In this document: positions 17,469 through 26,219 of the stretch, in pieces
Layout: each line of letters begins with the position of its first letter
Position numbering within the stretch: position 1 is the stretch's first letter
Source: Altererythrobacter sp.
GTDB lineage: Bacteria; Pseudomonadota; Alphaproteobacteria; Sphingomonadales; Sphingomonadaceae
DNA: 47,605 nt
Direction: 5' to 3'
Assembly: GCA_023260985.1 (NCBI GenBank)
Contig: JALRKY010000030.1
Span: 1 to 47,605 of the forward strand
Translations under genes and position numbers: made by a program
Notes under the pieces: generated by a model
Databases searched by the model: none
The model's input: the letters and a program-made list of their open reading frames with translations, nothing else
What the model was told of the DNA's origin: nothing

Positions 17469-19742
17469 ATGCATGTCACTCGCCGCGGATTGCTGACCGG
17501 AGCCGCGATCGGCGGTGGGTTGCTGGTCGCCTGGACCTTCTATCCACGCCAGTTTCCCAATCCGCTCGAACCGCGCGAAGGCGAACGGGTGTTCGACGCC
17601 TGGCTCAAGATTGCAGCGGATGGAGTGATCACCGTGGCTGTGCCTCAGCTCGAAATGGGGCAGGGAATCACAACATTACTGCCGCAGATCGTTGCGGCCG
17701 AACTTGGAGCGGACTGGCGCCAGATCGGCGTCGAACCGGCACCGATAAGCGGTCAGTATGCCAATGTACCGCTGGCTGCGCGCTGGACGCCGATGTGGAT
17801 GCCCTTTGCAGCCGATCTCGCAAGCGAACCCGATGCCTTCCTCGCAAGGCGCTTTGCCGAGAACAACCGCTTTTGCGCCACCGGCGACGGCACTTCGCTC
17901 GACGCGTTCGAACTGCCTTGCCGCGAGGCCGCGGCTTCGGCGCGGGCCATGCTGGCGCAGGCGGCAGCGGACCGTTGGGGTGTTTCGTGGGAACAATGCG
18001 AAGCGTCTGATGGCTTCATCAGCCATGGCGAGCAGCGGCTGAGCTTTGGTGAACTCGCTGCCGAAGCAGTCGAATTCGATCCCCCCGATCCGCCGCCGCT
18101 TCGTTCTGCGCCTTATGCCGAAGAGCCGCTGGCGGGCGAAGCGGATTCCGCTAGCGCCTATGGCCGGCTTGACCTGCCTTCGAAGGTCGATGGCACATTC
18201 AAATTTGCCGGCGATGTCCGGCTTCCCGGCATGGTCTTCGCGGCAATCCGCCACGGGCCCATCGACAAGGCCGAACTGGTCGAATTCAACCCCTTCAATG
18301 CGCGCCACGTTCGCGGCATTGTAGGCGCGGTGGAAGGCAAGCGCTGGCTGGCGGTTGTCGCAACCAGCTGGTGGGCGGCGGAACAGGCGCTCGACACGAT
18401 GCATCCGCGCTTTAGCGTAGCTTACCTCGCCGACAGCAGTGCAATCGAGCAACGCATGGATGAAGCCCTGGCAACGGGCAAGCCCAAGCGGATCGCCAGC
18501 CGCGGCGATGCCGATGAAAGGGTGGAGCAGCCCGACCTCGCGCTACGCTACGATGTCGAGCCCGGGGTCCATGCCACTCTTGAGACTTCGACCGCCACCG
18601 CACGCTTCGCCGATGGCAAGCTGGAGCTGTGGATCGCCTCGCAAGCGCCCGAACAGGCGCGCATTGCCGCAGCACGCGCGCTCGATATCGGCGTCGAGGA
18701 TGTGGTGCTCTACCCTATGCCTGCGGGCGGTAGTTTCGACCGCCGCTACGAACACGACCACGCGATCGAAGTCGCGGTGATCGCGCGCGAAATCGGCCGC
18801 CCCGTGCAACTGTTATGGTCGCGTTGGCAGGAGTTGCTTGCTGCCCGCCCCCGCTCGCCGGTCGCGCTCGTCCTCCGCGCGAAACTGAGCCAGGACGGCG
18901 AGACGCGGATCGATGCGCTGCGTACCCGCATCGCCATGCCTCCGGCCAATCTCGAATTTGGCCAGCGCCTGTTCCAGAACAAGACGAGCTGGGCGGCGAT
19001 CAGCGACACCGAAGGCGCGGCGGATTCGCTTGCTTGCGAAGGTGCGATCCCGCCCTATGACATCCCCAATGTCGCGGTCGATCATATCCCGGTTGAGATC
19101 GGGCTGCCGGTTTCTCGCATGCGGGGCAATGCGCATGGCTACACCGCCTTTGCGGTTGAGAGTTTCATCGACGAGATCGCCAGCCGCAACAAGCGCGACC
19201 CATTGTACTTCCGCATGGCCATGCTCGGAAGCGACCTGCGGCTTGCCGTTTGCCTGCAACGCGCGGCGCAACTGGCGGAATGGAACGGCGGTCTCGAACA
19301 AAGCGGGCAGGGGATCGCCTGCCACCGCATCGGCGATGCCGAAACCGGCGGAAGGATCGCTTGCGTCGCAACTGCGCGAGCGGGCGAGGGCGGGGTGCTG
19401 GTGACGCGGCTCGTGGCTGCGGTCGATATCGGACGTATCGTCAACCTCGACATCGCACGACAGCAAATCGAAGGCGGCTTGGTGTTTGGGCTTGCGATGG
19501 CAATGGGGGCGAGCACCCAATATGCAGGCGGGCTTCCGCAATCGCAGCAGCTTTCCGCGCTCAACCTGCCGCAACTTTCCGATTGCCCGGAAATTGAAGT
19601 CGACTTCATCGCCAGCGAGGCTGCGCCCGCTGATCCGGGTGAATTGGGAGCAGTGATAGCTGCGCCTGCGATCGCTAATGCCTTTTATTCGGCCACCAGC
19701 TTGCGGTTGCGCCGACTGCCGCTACTTTCGGGCGGTCTATGA
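17469..19742 (+). CDS. Tat-exported molybdenum hydroxylase large subunit (IorB-like)
   Basis: 757 residues, resembling the molybdopterin-binding subunit of isoquinoline 1-oxidoreductase in the xanthine dehydrogenase superfamily. A twin-arginine signal opens it (VTRRGLLTGAAIGGG, residues 3-17), so export to the periplasm is expected. Family segments include VPQLEMGQGITTLLPQIVAAELG, a small-domain GRLDLPSKVDG, and the C-terminal AAVDIGRIVNLDIARQQIEGG. No small [2Fe-2S] subunit gene lies beside it, which is unusual. Its end overlaps hemH by 4 nt. Substrate unknown. Mrp upstream and ferrochelatase downstream suggest a cofactor-related operon. Confidence 0.85.
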   Translation: MHVTRRGLLTGAAIGGGLLVAWTFYPRQFPNPLEPREGERVFDAWLKIAADGVITVAVPQLEMGQGITTLLPQIVAAELGADWRQIGVEPAPISGQYANVPLAARWTPMWMPFAADLASEPDAFLARRFAENNRFCATGDGTSLDAFELPCREAAASARAMLAQAAADRWGVSWEQCEASDGFISHGEQRLSFGELAAEAVEFDPPDPPPLRSAPYAEEPLAGEADSASAYGRLDLPSKVDGTFKFAGDVRLPGMVFAAIRHGPIDKAELVEFNPFNARHVRGIVGAVEGKRWLAVVATSWWAAEQALDTMHPRFSVAYLADSSAIEQRMDEALATGKPKRIASRGDADERVEQPDLALRYDVEPGVHATLETSTATARFADGKLELWIASQAPEQARIAAARALDIGVEDVVLYPMPAGGSFDRRYEHDHAIEVAVIAREIGRPVQLLWSRWQELLAARPRSPVALVLRAKLSQDGETRIDALRTRIAMPPANLEFGQRLFQNKTSWAAISDTEGAADSLACEGAIPPYDIPNVAVDHIPVEIGLPVSRMRGNAHGYTAFAVESFIDEIASRNKRDPLYFRMAMLGSDLRLAVCLQRAAQLAEWNGGLEQSGQGIACHRIGDAETGGRIACVATARAGEGGVLVTRLVAAVDIGRIVNLDIARQQIEGGLVFGLAMAMGASTQYAGGLPQSQQLSALNLPQLSDCPEIEVDFIASEAAPADPGELGAVIAAPAIANAFYSATSLRLRRLPLLSGGL

Positions 19743-20773
19743 CCTGGCAAATGCAATCGATCCCGTCTGGTCACACGCCCGTCAAAAGCGGGCGGATCGG
19801 CGTGCTCGTCATCAATCTGGGTACGCCCGACGCACCCGATCCTGCTTCGGTGAAGCGCTATCTCAGGGAATTCCTTTCCGACCCGCGCGTGATCGAGATT
19901 CCGGCGATCGTCTGGCAAGTGATCCTGCGTGGCATCATCCTCAACACGCGGCCAAAGAAGAGCGCACAGGCCTATTCGAAGGTCTGGACCGAAGGCGGTT
20001 CGCCGTTGCTGGTGATCACTCGCGATCAGGCAAACGGATTGCAGCAGCGGCTGGGCGATGCGGTGATCGTGCGCCATGCCATGCGCTATGGCCAACCTTC
20101 GATCCCGAGCCAGATCGAGGCGTTGCAGGCCGAGGGTTGCGACCGTATCCTGCTCGCTCCGCTCTATCCGCAATATTGCGCCGCGACGACCGCCACGGTT
20201 GTCGACAAGGCGGCAGAGGCGCTCGGGGCGATGCGCTGGCAACCAGCGCTCCGCACCTTGCCCGCCTATCACGACGATCCGGCCTATATCGACGCGCTTG
20301 AAGCCGACATCACACGCCAGCTTTCGGCTCTCGACTTCGAACCCGAAGTGCTGCTGCTGAGCTTTCACGGCATGCCGCTGCGCACGCTAGAACTGGGCGA
20401 TCCCTATCATTGCCAGTGCCGCAAGACGGCGCGGCTGCTGGGCGAGCGGCTGGCTGCGCGCGACGAATATGCCAAACTGCGGATCGAGACGACCTTCCAG
20501 TCGCGCTTTGGGCGCGCACAATGGCTAGAGCCGGCTACCGACCACGCTCTGGTGGCGGAAGCAAGCAAGGGCACAAGGCGGCTGGCGGTTGCAGCACCGG
20601 GCTTCTCAGCGGATTGCGTCGAGACGCTCGAAGAGCTGGCTATCGAGGGGCGCAAGGAATTCCTGGGAGCGGGCGGGGAGCACTATGCGGTGCTGTCCTG
20701 CCTCAACACCTCCGATGCGGGGATGCAGATGCTCGAAGCGGTTGTTCGGCGCGAACTTGCAGGCTGGATTTAG
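19739..20773 (+). CDS. hemH: Ferrochelatase
   Basis: 344 residues. Inserts ferrous iron into protoporphyrin IX, the last step of protoheme synthesis. Signatures: GVLVINLGTPDAPDPASVKRYLREFLSDPRV at the N-terminus, AMRYGQPSI, LAPLYPQYCAATT, and the metal-binding histidine in LSFHGMPLRT. The C-terminal GFSADCVETLEELAIEG carries the conserved ETLEE acidic face. Its start lies inside the molybdoenzyme stop (ATGA), so the two are translationally coupled. Confidence 0.95.
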   Translation: MTWQMQSIPSGHTPVKSGRIGVLVINLGTPDAPDPASVKRYLREFLSDPRVIEIPAIVWQVILRGIILNTRPKKSAQAYSKVWTEGGSPLLVITRDQANGLQQRLGDAVIVRHAMRYGQPSIPSQIEALQAEGCDRILLAPLYPQYCAATTATVVDKAAEALGAMRWQPALRTLPAYHDDPAYIDALEADITRQLSALDFEPEVLLLSFHGMPLRTLELGDPYHCQCRKTARLLGERLAARDEYAKLRIETTFQSRFGRAQWLEPATDHALVAEASKGTRRLAVAAPGFSADCVETLEELAIEGRKEFLGAGGEHYAVLSCLNTSDAGMQMLEAVVRRELAGWI

Positions 20774-20783
20774 TGCAGCGAAT

Positions 20784-20803
20784 TACTTACACTTAGGTAA
20801 GTA
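20784..20803. promoter_or_regulatory. Inverted repeat upstream of the P450 gene, putative operator
   Basis: TACTTAC (20784-20790) and GTAAGTA (20797-20803) form a perfect 7-bp inverted repeat with a 6-nt centre, 34 nt upstream of the P450 start. The size and form fit a TetR-family dimer site. No TetR gene lies in the window, so the regulator would act from elsewhere. Confidence 0.5.
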
Positions 20804-20836
20804 GCTAAATCGCCCTCAATCCAGGACTGCATATCG

Positions 20837-22252
20837 ATGGCCAGCGTCGCTCAAACTGCCTCAGGTACTGAAGCTTTCGCAGAAATCCGTCCCAGGCATT
20901 GGTCGCAGCGACTGCCCGACGGCGCTCTGGACCATATTCCCGGCGATAGCGGCTGGCCGATCGTGGGCAATACGTTCCGCATGCTGGCCGATCCGCATGG
21001 CTTCGCCCGGCACATGGTCGAGACATATGGCCCGGTCTATAAGAGCCGCGCCATGGGCGGGTGGTCCGTGATGCTCGTCGGGGCCGACGCCAATGAACTG
21101 GTGCTGTTCGACCGGGAGAAGATATTCTCGTCGGAACAAGGCTGGGGACCGATCCTCGACCAATTGTTCCCGCGCGGGCTGATGCTGATCGATTTCGAGC
21201 ACCATCGCGCAGACCGGCGCGCGCTCTCGATTGCATTCAAGCCGGAGCCGATGCGCCACTATTCGGGCGCGCTAAACAGTGGCATCTCGCGCGAAGTGGC
21301 CAAGTGGGGCGGCAGCCCCATGCTGTTCTACCCGGCGATCAAGCAGCTCACGCTCGACCTCGCGGCGGACAGTTTCATCGGCATCCCGTGGGGGCCGGAA
21401 GCAGACCGGATCAACCAGGCCTTCGTCGACATGGTGCAGGCCTCGATCACTCCGATCCGCAAGCCCTTGCCCTTCACCCCGATGAAGCGCGGGGTCGACG
21501 GGAGGGCATTCCTCGTCGATTTCTTCTCTCGGGAAACGCATCGTCGCCGCGCCGAGGGCGGCGGGCAGGATATGTTCAGCCAGTTTGCCATCGCGACGAT
21601 GGAGGACGGTTCGCTGATGCCGGTCGACCAGGTCGTCGACCACATGATCTTCCTGATGATGGCGGCGCATGACACGATCACTTCTAGCGCTACCTCGCTG
21701 ATCTACCTGCTGGCGAAGAACCCCGAATGGCAAGACAGGCTGCGGCAGGAAATTGTCGCGGTAACCGGCGGGGCCGACGCGCAAGGCAATCCAAGGCCGC
21801 TCGACTATAGCGACCTCGGCAGGCTCGAGTTGACCGAAATGGCCTTCAAGGAAGCGCTGCGAATGATCCCCCCGGTGCCCTCGATGCCGCGCCGCGCGCT
21901 CAAGAGCTTTGAATATGGCGCGTATCGCATCCCCGCTGGTACGCCGGTGGGGATCAATATCCACCTGGTCCATCATTCTGAGGATTATTGGCCCGAGCCC
22001 GAGAAATTCGATCCGATGCGCTTCACGCCCGACAAGGTGAAGGCGCGGCACAAATATGCATGGGTGCCGTTCGGTGGCGGGGCGCATATGTGCCTGGGGC
22101 TGCACTTCGCCTATATGCAGGTGAAGATACTGATGGCGCTGTTGCTGCCGCGTTATTCGATCGAGATTGCCGAGGGATACGATCCCGCGTGGCAGGCATG
22201 GCCGATCCCCAAGCCCAAGGACGGGCTGAAGGTAGTTTTCAAGAGTCTTTGA
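20837..22252 (+). CDS. Cytochrome P450
   Basis: 471 residues, full length for a soluble bacterial P450. The heme-thiolate ligand is Cys419 in FGGGAHMCLG; the I-helix oxygen-activation motif reads MAAHDTITS; the K-helix ExxR is EALR in MAFKEALRMI; and the PERF-like region is FDPMRFTPDK. The N-terminus has no membrane anchor and contains HIPGDSGWPIVGNTF. No ferredoxin or reductase gene is adjacent, so electrons come from partners elsewhere. Substrate unknown; sequence style is closer to CYP120/CYP51-like enzymes than to CYP153 alkane hydroxylases. Transcription is probably controlled at the inverted repeat just upstream. Confidence 0.93.
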   Translation: MASVAQTASGTEAFAEIRPRHWSQRLPDGALDHIPGDSGWPIVGNTFRMLADPHGFARHMVETYGPVYKSRAMGGWSVMLVGADANELVLFDREKIFSSEQGWGPILDQLFPRGLMLIDFEHHRADRRALSIAFKPEPMRHYSGALNSGISREVAKWGGSPMLFYPAIKQLTLDLAADSFIGIPWGPEADRINQAFVDMVQASITPIRKPLPFTPMKRGVDGRAFLVDFFSRETHRRRAEGGGQDMFSQFAIATMEDGSLMPVDQVVDHMIFLMMAAHDTITSSATSLIYLLAKNPEWQDRLRQEIVAVTGGADAQGNPRPLDYSDLGRLELTEMAFKEALRMIPPVPSMPRRALKSFEYGAYRIPAGTPVGINIHLVHHSEDYWPEPEKFDPMRFTPDKVKARHKYAWVPFGGGAHMCLGLHFAYMQVKILMALLLPRYSIEIAEGYDPAWQAWPIPKPKDGLKVVFKSL

Positions 22253-22290
22253 TTTCCGTATCCCATCCGGGCTGCGATATGCTCGCTCAC

Positions 22291-22350
22291 GCGGCCTGAA
22301 GGCCGCATCGCTGCGGGCGGCCGGTCGGCCTTGCGGCGGCTAGCTCCGCC
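22291..22350. repeat. Cluster of GC-rich hairpins, REP-like
   Basis: Between the convergent P450 and DUF1674 genes lies a run of short hairpins: GCGGCC-TGAA-GGCCGC at 22291-22306, the GGCCGGTCGGCC region at about 22319-22330, and GGCGG-CTAGCT-CCGCC at 22335-22350. The density of small perfect stems resembles intergenic REP-type elements. It may also terminate both flanking genes, although no clear T-run follows. Confidence 0.45.
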
Positions 22351-22378
22351 GTATGGTTGCAAGCACAAATCTCGGGCT

Positions 22379-22537
22379 TCAAAAATCTACGGCGATGCCG
22401 TCTTTCTCCCAATCGCCATAACGGGTGGGGGAGAGTTTCTCATCGACCTTGCCCGCTTTGGGCGCGGGCGGCGGATCGTTCGTCCAATGCGCCGGCTTTT
22501 CGAATTTCTTCGCCGCTTCGGATTTCTGTTTGGCCAT
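22379..22537 (-). CDS. DUF1674 protein, succinate dehydrogenase assembly factor 4 homologue
   Basis: A 52-residue gene too short for ordinary ORF cut-offs. It begins MAKQKSEAAKKFEKPAHW and ends with the DUF1674 signature SPTRYGDWEKDGIAVDF, including the invariant RYGDWE and the C-terminal DF. DUF1674 is the family of mitochondrial SDHAF4/Sdh8, which binds the flavinylated SdhA subunit during complex II assembly; a bacterial role of the same kind is inferred. It diverges from rsmB across 54 nt, an arrangement I know from other alphaproteobacteria. Confidence 0.9.
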   Translation of the reverse strand: MAKQKSEAAKKFEKPAHWTNDPPPAPKAGKVDEKLSPTRYGDWEKDGIAVDF

Positions 22538-22591
22538 GGTGTAAACATGCGCGCACTGGCGCTTGGATTCAATACCGACTAACCGCCGCGC

Positions 22592-23839
22592 ATGTCACAG
22601 CCTGCCGGAATTCATGCGCGCCGCGCCGCCCTGCAAATGCTCGATGCGGTATTGCGCCGGGGCGAGACGCTCGAACAGGCGGAAGGCCCTGCACTGAAGC
22701 ATGTACGCAGCGCGCCGGACAAGGCACTGGTGCGCGCCATCGCCAATGAAGTTCTGCGCTGGCTGACCGATCTCGACGCGCTGATCGACAGCGCCACCAG
22801 GCAGCGACTGCCCGATGACGCCAAGGCGCGCGCGGTGCTGCGGCTGATGCTGGTGCAATGGTTGCGGTTTGGCACGCCTCCGCATGCGGTGGTGGCGACC
22901 GGGCTTCCGTTGCTTTCCGGCGGCCCGCGGCGACTGGCACATGGCGTGTTCTCGACCCTGTCCAAGCGCGAAGCATCGCTGCCCGAAGTGCCAACGTTGC
23001 CAGAGGCTGTGGCATTGCATTGGGGCGAAATGGCAGCCGAAATCGCGCCGGGCCTTGCCGATCCGCCGCCGCTCGATCTTGTGCTGCGCGATTTCCAGTA
23101 CGATCCGGAACACACAGCGCAATGGGCGGTTAAGCTGGGAGGCGAGAGCTATTTGCCCGGTCATGTGCGCCTGTCCCGCGGCGCTGCGGTGGAGAAGATC
23201 GAGGGCTTCCGCGAAGGCCTGTGGTGGGTGCAGGACCTTGCCGCTTCGCTTCCTGCAAGGTTGTTCGGTGAAGGCCAGGGCAGGCATGCGCTGGACCTCT
23301 GCGCCGCGCCGGGCGGCAAGACCATGCAACTGGCGGCCTCGGGCTGGAAGGTTACCGCGCTCGATCTCAGCAAGCGGCGGCTCGACCTGCTCAAGGACAA
23401 TTTCAAGCGAACCGGGCTGAAGGCCTCGCCGATCCGCGCCGATGCGCTGGCATGGGAGCCGAAGCACCAGTTCGATGCCATCCTGCTCGATGCGCCGTGC
23501 ACCGCAACCGGCACCTGTCGTCGGCATCCCGATGTGCTGCACCGCATAGGGGAGCGGCAGATCTCCGAGATGGTGGAACTGCAGGCTGCCTTGCTCGAGC
23601 GGGCGGCTGGTTGGCTGAAGCCCGGCGGCGTGCTGGTTTATGCGGTGTGCTCGCTCGAGCGCGAGGAAGGCGAAGATCAGGCCACGCGGGTCGCGCTGGA
23701 ACCGCTCCCGATCGCCGCGGACGAACTTCCCGCAGGAATTGCACCGACGCCCGTAGGCTGGCTGCGCACCCATCCCGGCATGCTGGCCGAGCGCGGCGGG
23801 CTCGACGGGTTTTTCGTCGCGCGCTGGATCAAGCGCTGA
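22592..23839 (+). CDS. rsmB: 16S rRNA (cytosine-C5)-methyltransferase, RsmB family
   Basis: 415 residues. A NusB-like N-terminal RNA-binding domain (about 1-130) is followed by a Rossmann methyltransferase domain. The SAM motif is LDLCAAPGGKTMQLA; the two Cys motifs of m5C methyltransferases are DAPCTATGTCRRHPD (PC) and VYAVCSLEREEGEDQ (CS). RsmB methylates C967 of 16S rRNA in E. coli; specificity here is inferred. The last 11 nt overlap the convergent downstream gene. Confidence 0.92.
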   Translation: MSQPAGIHARRAALQMLDAVLRRGETLEQAEGPALKHVRSAPDKALVRAIANEVLRWLTDLDALIDSATRQRLPDDAKARAVLRLMLVQWLRFGTPPHAVVATGLPLLSGGPRRLAHGVFSTLSKREASLPEVPTLPEAVALHWGEMAAEIAPGLADPPPLDLVLRDFQYDPEHTAQWAVKLGGESYLPGHVRLSRGAAVEKIEGFREGLWWVQDLAASLPARLFGEGQGRHALDLCAAPGGKTMQLAASGWKVTALDLSKRRLDLLKDNFKRTGLKASPIRADALAWEPKHQFDAILLDAPCTATGTCRRHPDVLHRIGERQISEMVELQAALLERAAGWLKPGGVLVYAVCSLEREEGEDQATRVALEPLPIAADELPAGIAPTPVGWLRTHPGMLAERGGLDGFFVARWIKR

Positions 23840-24653
23840 GCGGCTCCCAACGCAAGGTCAATTGCGCGCAGGGCCTTTCCATCTGGCTGACTTGCATCGT
23901 GGCCGATGTGGCGTCATGCTCGGTGATGGCGATGTCGAACGCGCAGTCGAGCTCGATATAGCGGCGCATGTCCATCTCGCCGCCGGTGACGAGAAACGGA
24001 GCGCCATCGCACAGCAGGCTCACGACCTGACGGGCAATTTCTGCAAGGTGAGGCGCATTCACGTGATCTCCAGAGCCACTGAAATAGGGATGGCCGGGCA
24101 TCAGTCCGTTCGCCTTGGTCACGAGCGCCGTTGCGCAATGGCCGATCAGCGGAGACACTAGCGGCAGCTCGCGCTTTGACAGGCCGAGAAGCTCGCGCGG
24201 CGCATAAGCGAGACTGGCTGGCTCATGGTGCGAGACTTCGCCTTTTGCCTCCGCGCGCCAGGCTTCGAAATTCCTGTTGCGGAACACCACGCCGCGACCG
24301 CGCATGGTGACGATCAGCTGACCATCGGCATCGAACAGGCACGTCTCGAATGCGAGCCTCTCATCCACCAGCGTTCGTGCAAACGTCCCTCGGGCGGCCA
24401 CTCCTGCTGCGCGATCTCCTAGTTCCCAATCGGTCCAGGTGAGCGCGCTCCATTTGCCTTCTTCAAGCGTGCCCAGCGCAGCCGACGCACCCACGCTGGT
24501 CCAATAATTCTGGGTCTGGAGCGGGATCGGGTGTTGCGGCGGCAATTTAAGCCAGGGCCATGCGTCCGTATCGGTCGAGCAAAGGAACGCAACCGAACCA
24601 TCGCCCACGACCTTGTGGTCGAATGTATAGGCTTGGTTGCTTGGTGTCGGCAT
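23829..24653 (-). CDS. Hypothetical protein, possible double-hotdog fold
   Basis: 274 residues without a confident family. The second half contains HPYFSGSGDHVNAPHLAE followed by a helix (IARQVVSLL), which resembles the helix-entry segment of hotdog-fold proteins such as AfsA-type domains. The first half has an internal RGTFARTLVDERLAFETCLFD strand pattern that could be the first hotdog. Thioesterase or dehydratase activity is possible but not shown. It ends inside rsmB (11-nt convergent overlap) and starts 5 nt after the msrA stop, so it is probably co-transcribed with msrA. Confidence 0.6.
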   Translation of the reverse strand: MPTPSNQAYTFDHKVVGDGSVAFLCSTDTDAWPWLKLPPQHPIPLQTQNYWTSVGASAALGTLEEGKWSALTWTDWELGDRAAGVAARGTFARTLVDERLAFETCLFDADGQLIVTMRGRGVVFRNRNFEAWRAEAKGEVSHHEPASLAYAPRELLGLSKRELPLVSPLIGHCATALVTKANGLMPGHPYFSGSGDHVNAPHLAEIARQVVSLLCDGAPFLVTGGEMDMRRYIELDCAFDIAITEHDATSATMQVSQMERPCAQLTLRWEPLSA

Positions 24654-24658
24654 ATCGC

Positions 24659-25204
24659 TCAGCTATTCGATCTAACCTTCGCAGCGAAGCTCTTGCGCAG
24701 CTTCTGAAGCTTGGGCGGGATCACTGCCAGGCAGTATGGATTGCGCTGGCCTTCGCCTTCCCAATACTCTTGGTGATAGTCCTCAGCCGGACACCATTCG
24801 GCAGGCCCTTCGATCGTGGTCACGGCACTTTGCCCGGGATGTTCCCCATTCCAGCGGGTGATCGCGGCTTCAGCCTCGGCGCGCTGGGCGTCGTCGAGTG
24901 GAAAGATTGCGCTGCGATATTGCGTGCCAATGTCATTGCCTTGGCGATTGAGCTGCGTCGGGTCATGTGTGCCCATGAACACATCGAGCAGGTCGGCATA
25001 GGACAGGACTTCCGGGTCGAATGTCACGCGGATCGCTTCGGCATGGCCGGTGTCGCCGCTGCACACCTCCTTGTAGGTCGGGTTGGGTTTTGTGCCGCCG
25101 ATATAGCCGCTTTCCACATCGCTCACCCCCACCACGTCGCGGAAGACCGCTTCGGTGCACCAGAAGCACCCGCCTGCAACGATCGCCTGCTGCATTCCGT
25201 TCAT
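24659..25204 (-). CDS. msrA: Peptide-methionine (S)-S-oxide reductase MsrA
   Basis: 181 residues. Reduces the S-epimer of methionine sulfoxide. The catalytic motif [11 protein letters not shown] places the nucleophile at Cys13 with Cys16 beside it; other family segments are [40 protein letters not shown] and AEDYHQEY. An excellent ribosome site (AAAGGAG, 7 nt before the ATG) supports the start. The hypothetical double-hotdog gene follows 5 nt downstream. Confidence 0.95.
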   Translation of the reverse strand: MNGMQQAIVAGGCFWCTEAVFRDVVGVSDVESGYIGGTKPNPTYKEVCSGDTGHAEAIRVTFDPEVLSYADLLDVFMGTHDPTQLNRQGNDIGTQYRSAIFPLDDAQRAEAEAAITRWNGEHPGQSAVTTIEGPAEWCPAEDYHQEYWEGEGQRNPYCLAVIPPKLQKLRKSFAAKVRSNS

Positions 25205-25309
25205 CGAAATCTCCTTTGTATCGCGAGATAGGGAACGCCTTTGCCATTGTCATCGCTTGCGTTTCAATTACCGCGTAAACCACGGATATCCGGGAAAGGG
25301 ACTGAACCA

Positions 25310-26203
25310 ATGAAGAAGCTGATTCTTGCTGCTGCACTGCCGGCACTTGCTCTGGCAGGGGTGGCGCAGGCCGATCATCACCGGGCAGGCGAACACGCAG
25401 GCCATGGCCAGCATGGCGAGCACGCCCAGCACACAGTTGAAATGTTCATGAAGCATCACGGCGAGGCGCTGTCCAGTGCGATCGACCATCCGACCCGCGC
25501 CGAAGGCCGAGCCCGGGACCAATATCGCCATCCGGCCGAGACGCTGGCATTCTTCCATGTCGCGCCGCACATGAAGGTCGCGGAATATGCCCCTGGTGGC
25601 GGCTGGTATTCGCGCCTGCTGGGCCATTACCTCGGAGGCGAAGGGCAATTGGTCGGCGTCTACGGCAACCCCGTCAGTGCCTCCGGCGATCCGGCGCGCC
25701 AGCAGGCCGTTCGCGACTCTGCTGCGAAATTTCCGGCTGAAGTCGAGGGCTGGACGGGCCTGCCTGCCGAACGCTTCAAGGGCATGACGCTGGAAAACAT
25801 TCCCGAAGACCAGCTCGGCACCTTCGATCGGGTGCTGATGATCCGTGCGCTACACGGCATCCTGCGCGACAATATTGCCGACAGCGAAATCCGCGCCTTG
25901 CGCAGGCTACTCAAGGATGACGGAATGCTGGGCGTGGTCCAGCACCGTGCAAAACCGGATGCTGCCTTTGCCTACACCAGTGGCAATCGCGGCTATCTAC
26001 GTGAGGCAGATGTGATCGCGGCGATGCAGGTCCATGGCTTCGAACTGGTCGACAAGAGCGAGGTCAACGCCAACCCGCAGGATACGGCAGATTACCCGCA
26101 AGGCGTGTGGGAAATGCCGCCCAGCCTGCGTACGAAGCGCGCCGACCTGGCCGACCGAGGCGAAAGCGACCGCATGACGCTGCTGTTCAAGAAGCGGCCG
26201 TAG
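25310..26203 (+). CDS. Secreted methyltransferase-like protein with His-rich N-terminus
   Basis: 297 residues. A signal peptide (KKLILAAALPALALAGVAQA, residues 2-21) is followed by about 30 residues with nine histidines (HHRAGEHAGHGQHGEHAQHT). The remainder resembles COG4798-type predicted methyltransferases: HPAETLAFFHVAPHMKVAEYAPGGGWYSRLLG forms the SAM-like motif I region, and RALRRLLKDDGMLGVVQH the later strand. The open frame extends 23 codons upstream but the signal peptide fixes the start at 25310. SAM is not expected in the periplasm, so a methyltransferase role there is doubtful; a metal-related role is possible for the His stretch. Confidence 0.75.
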   Translation: MKKLILAAALPALALAGVAQADHHRAGEHAGHGQHGEHAQHTVEMFMKHHGEALSSAIDHPTRAEGRARDQYRHPAETLAFFHVAPHMKVAEYAPGGGWYSRLLGHYLGGEGQLVGVYGNPVSASGDPARQQAVRDSAAKFPAEVEGWTGLPAERFKGMTLENIPEDQLGTFDRVLMIRALHGILRDNIADSEIRALRRLLKDDGMLGVVQHRAKPDAAFAYTSGNRGYLREADVIAAMQVHGFELVDKSEVNANPQDTADYPQGVWEMPPSLRTKRADLADRGESDRMTLLFKKRP

Positions 26204-26219
26204 CGCTAAGGGCGGCGCC

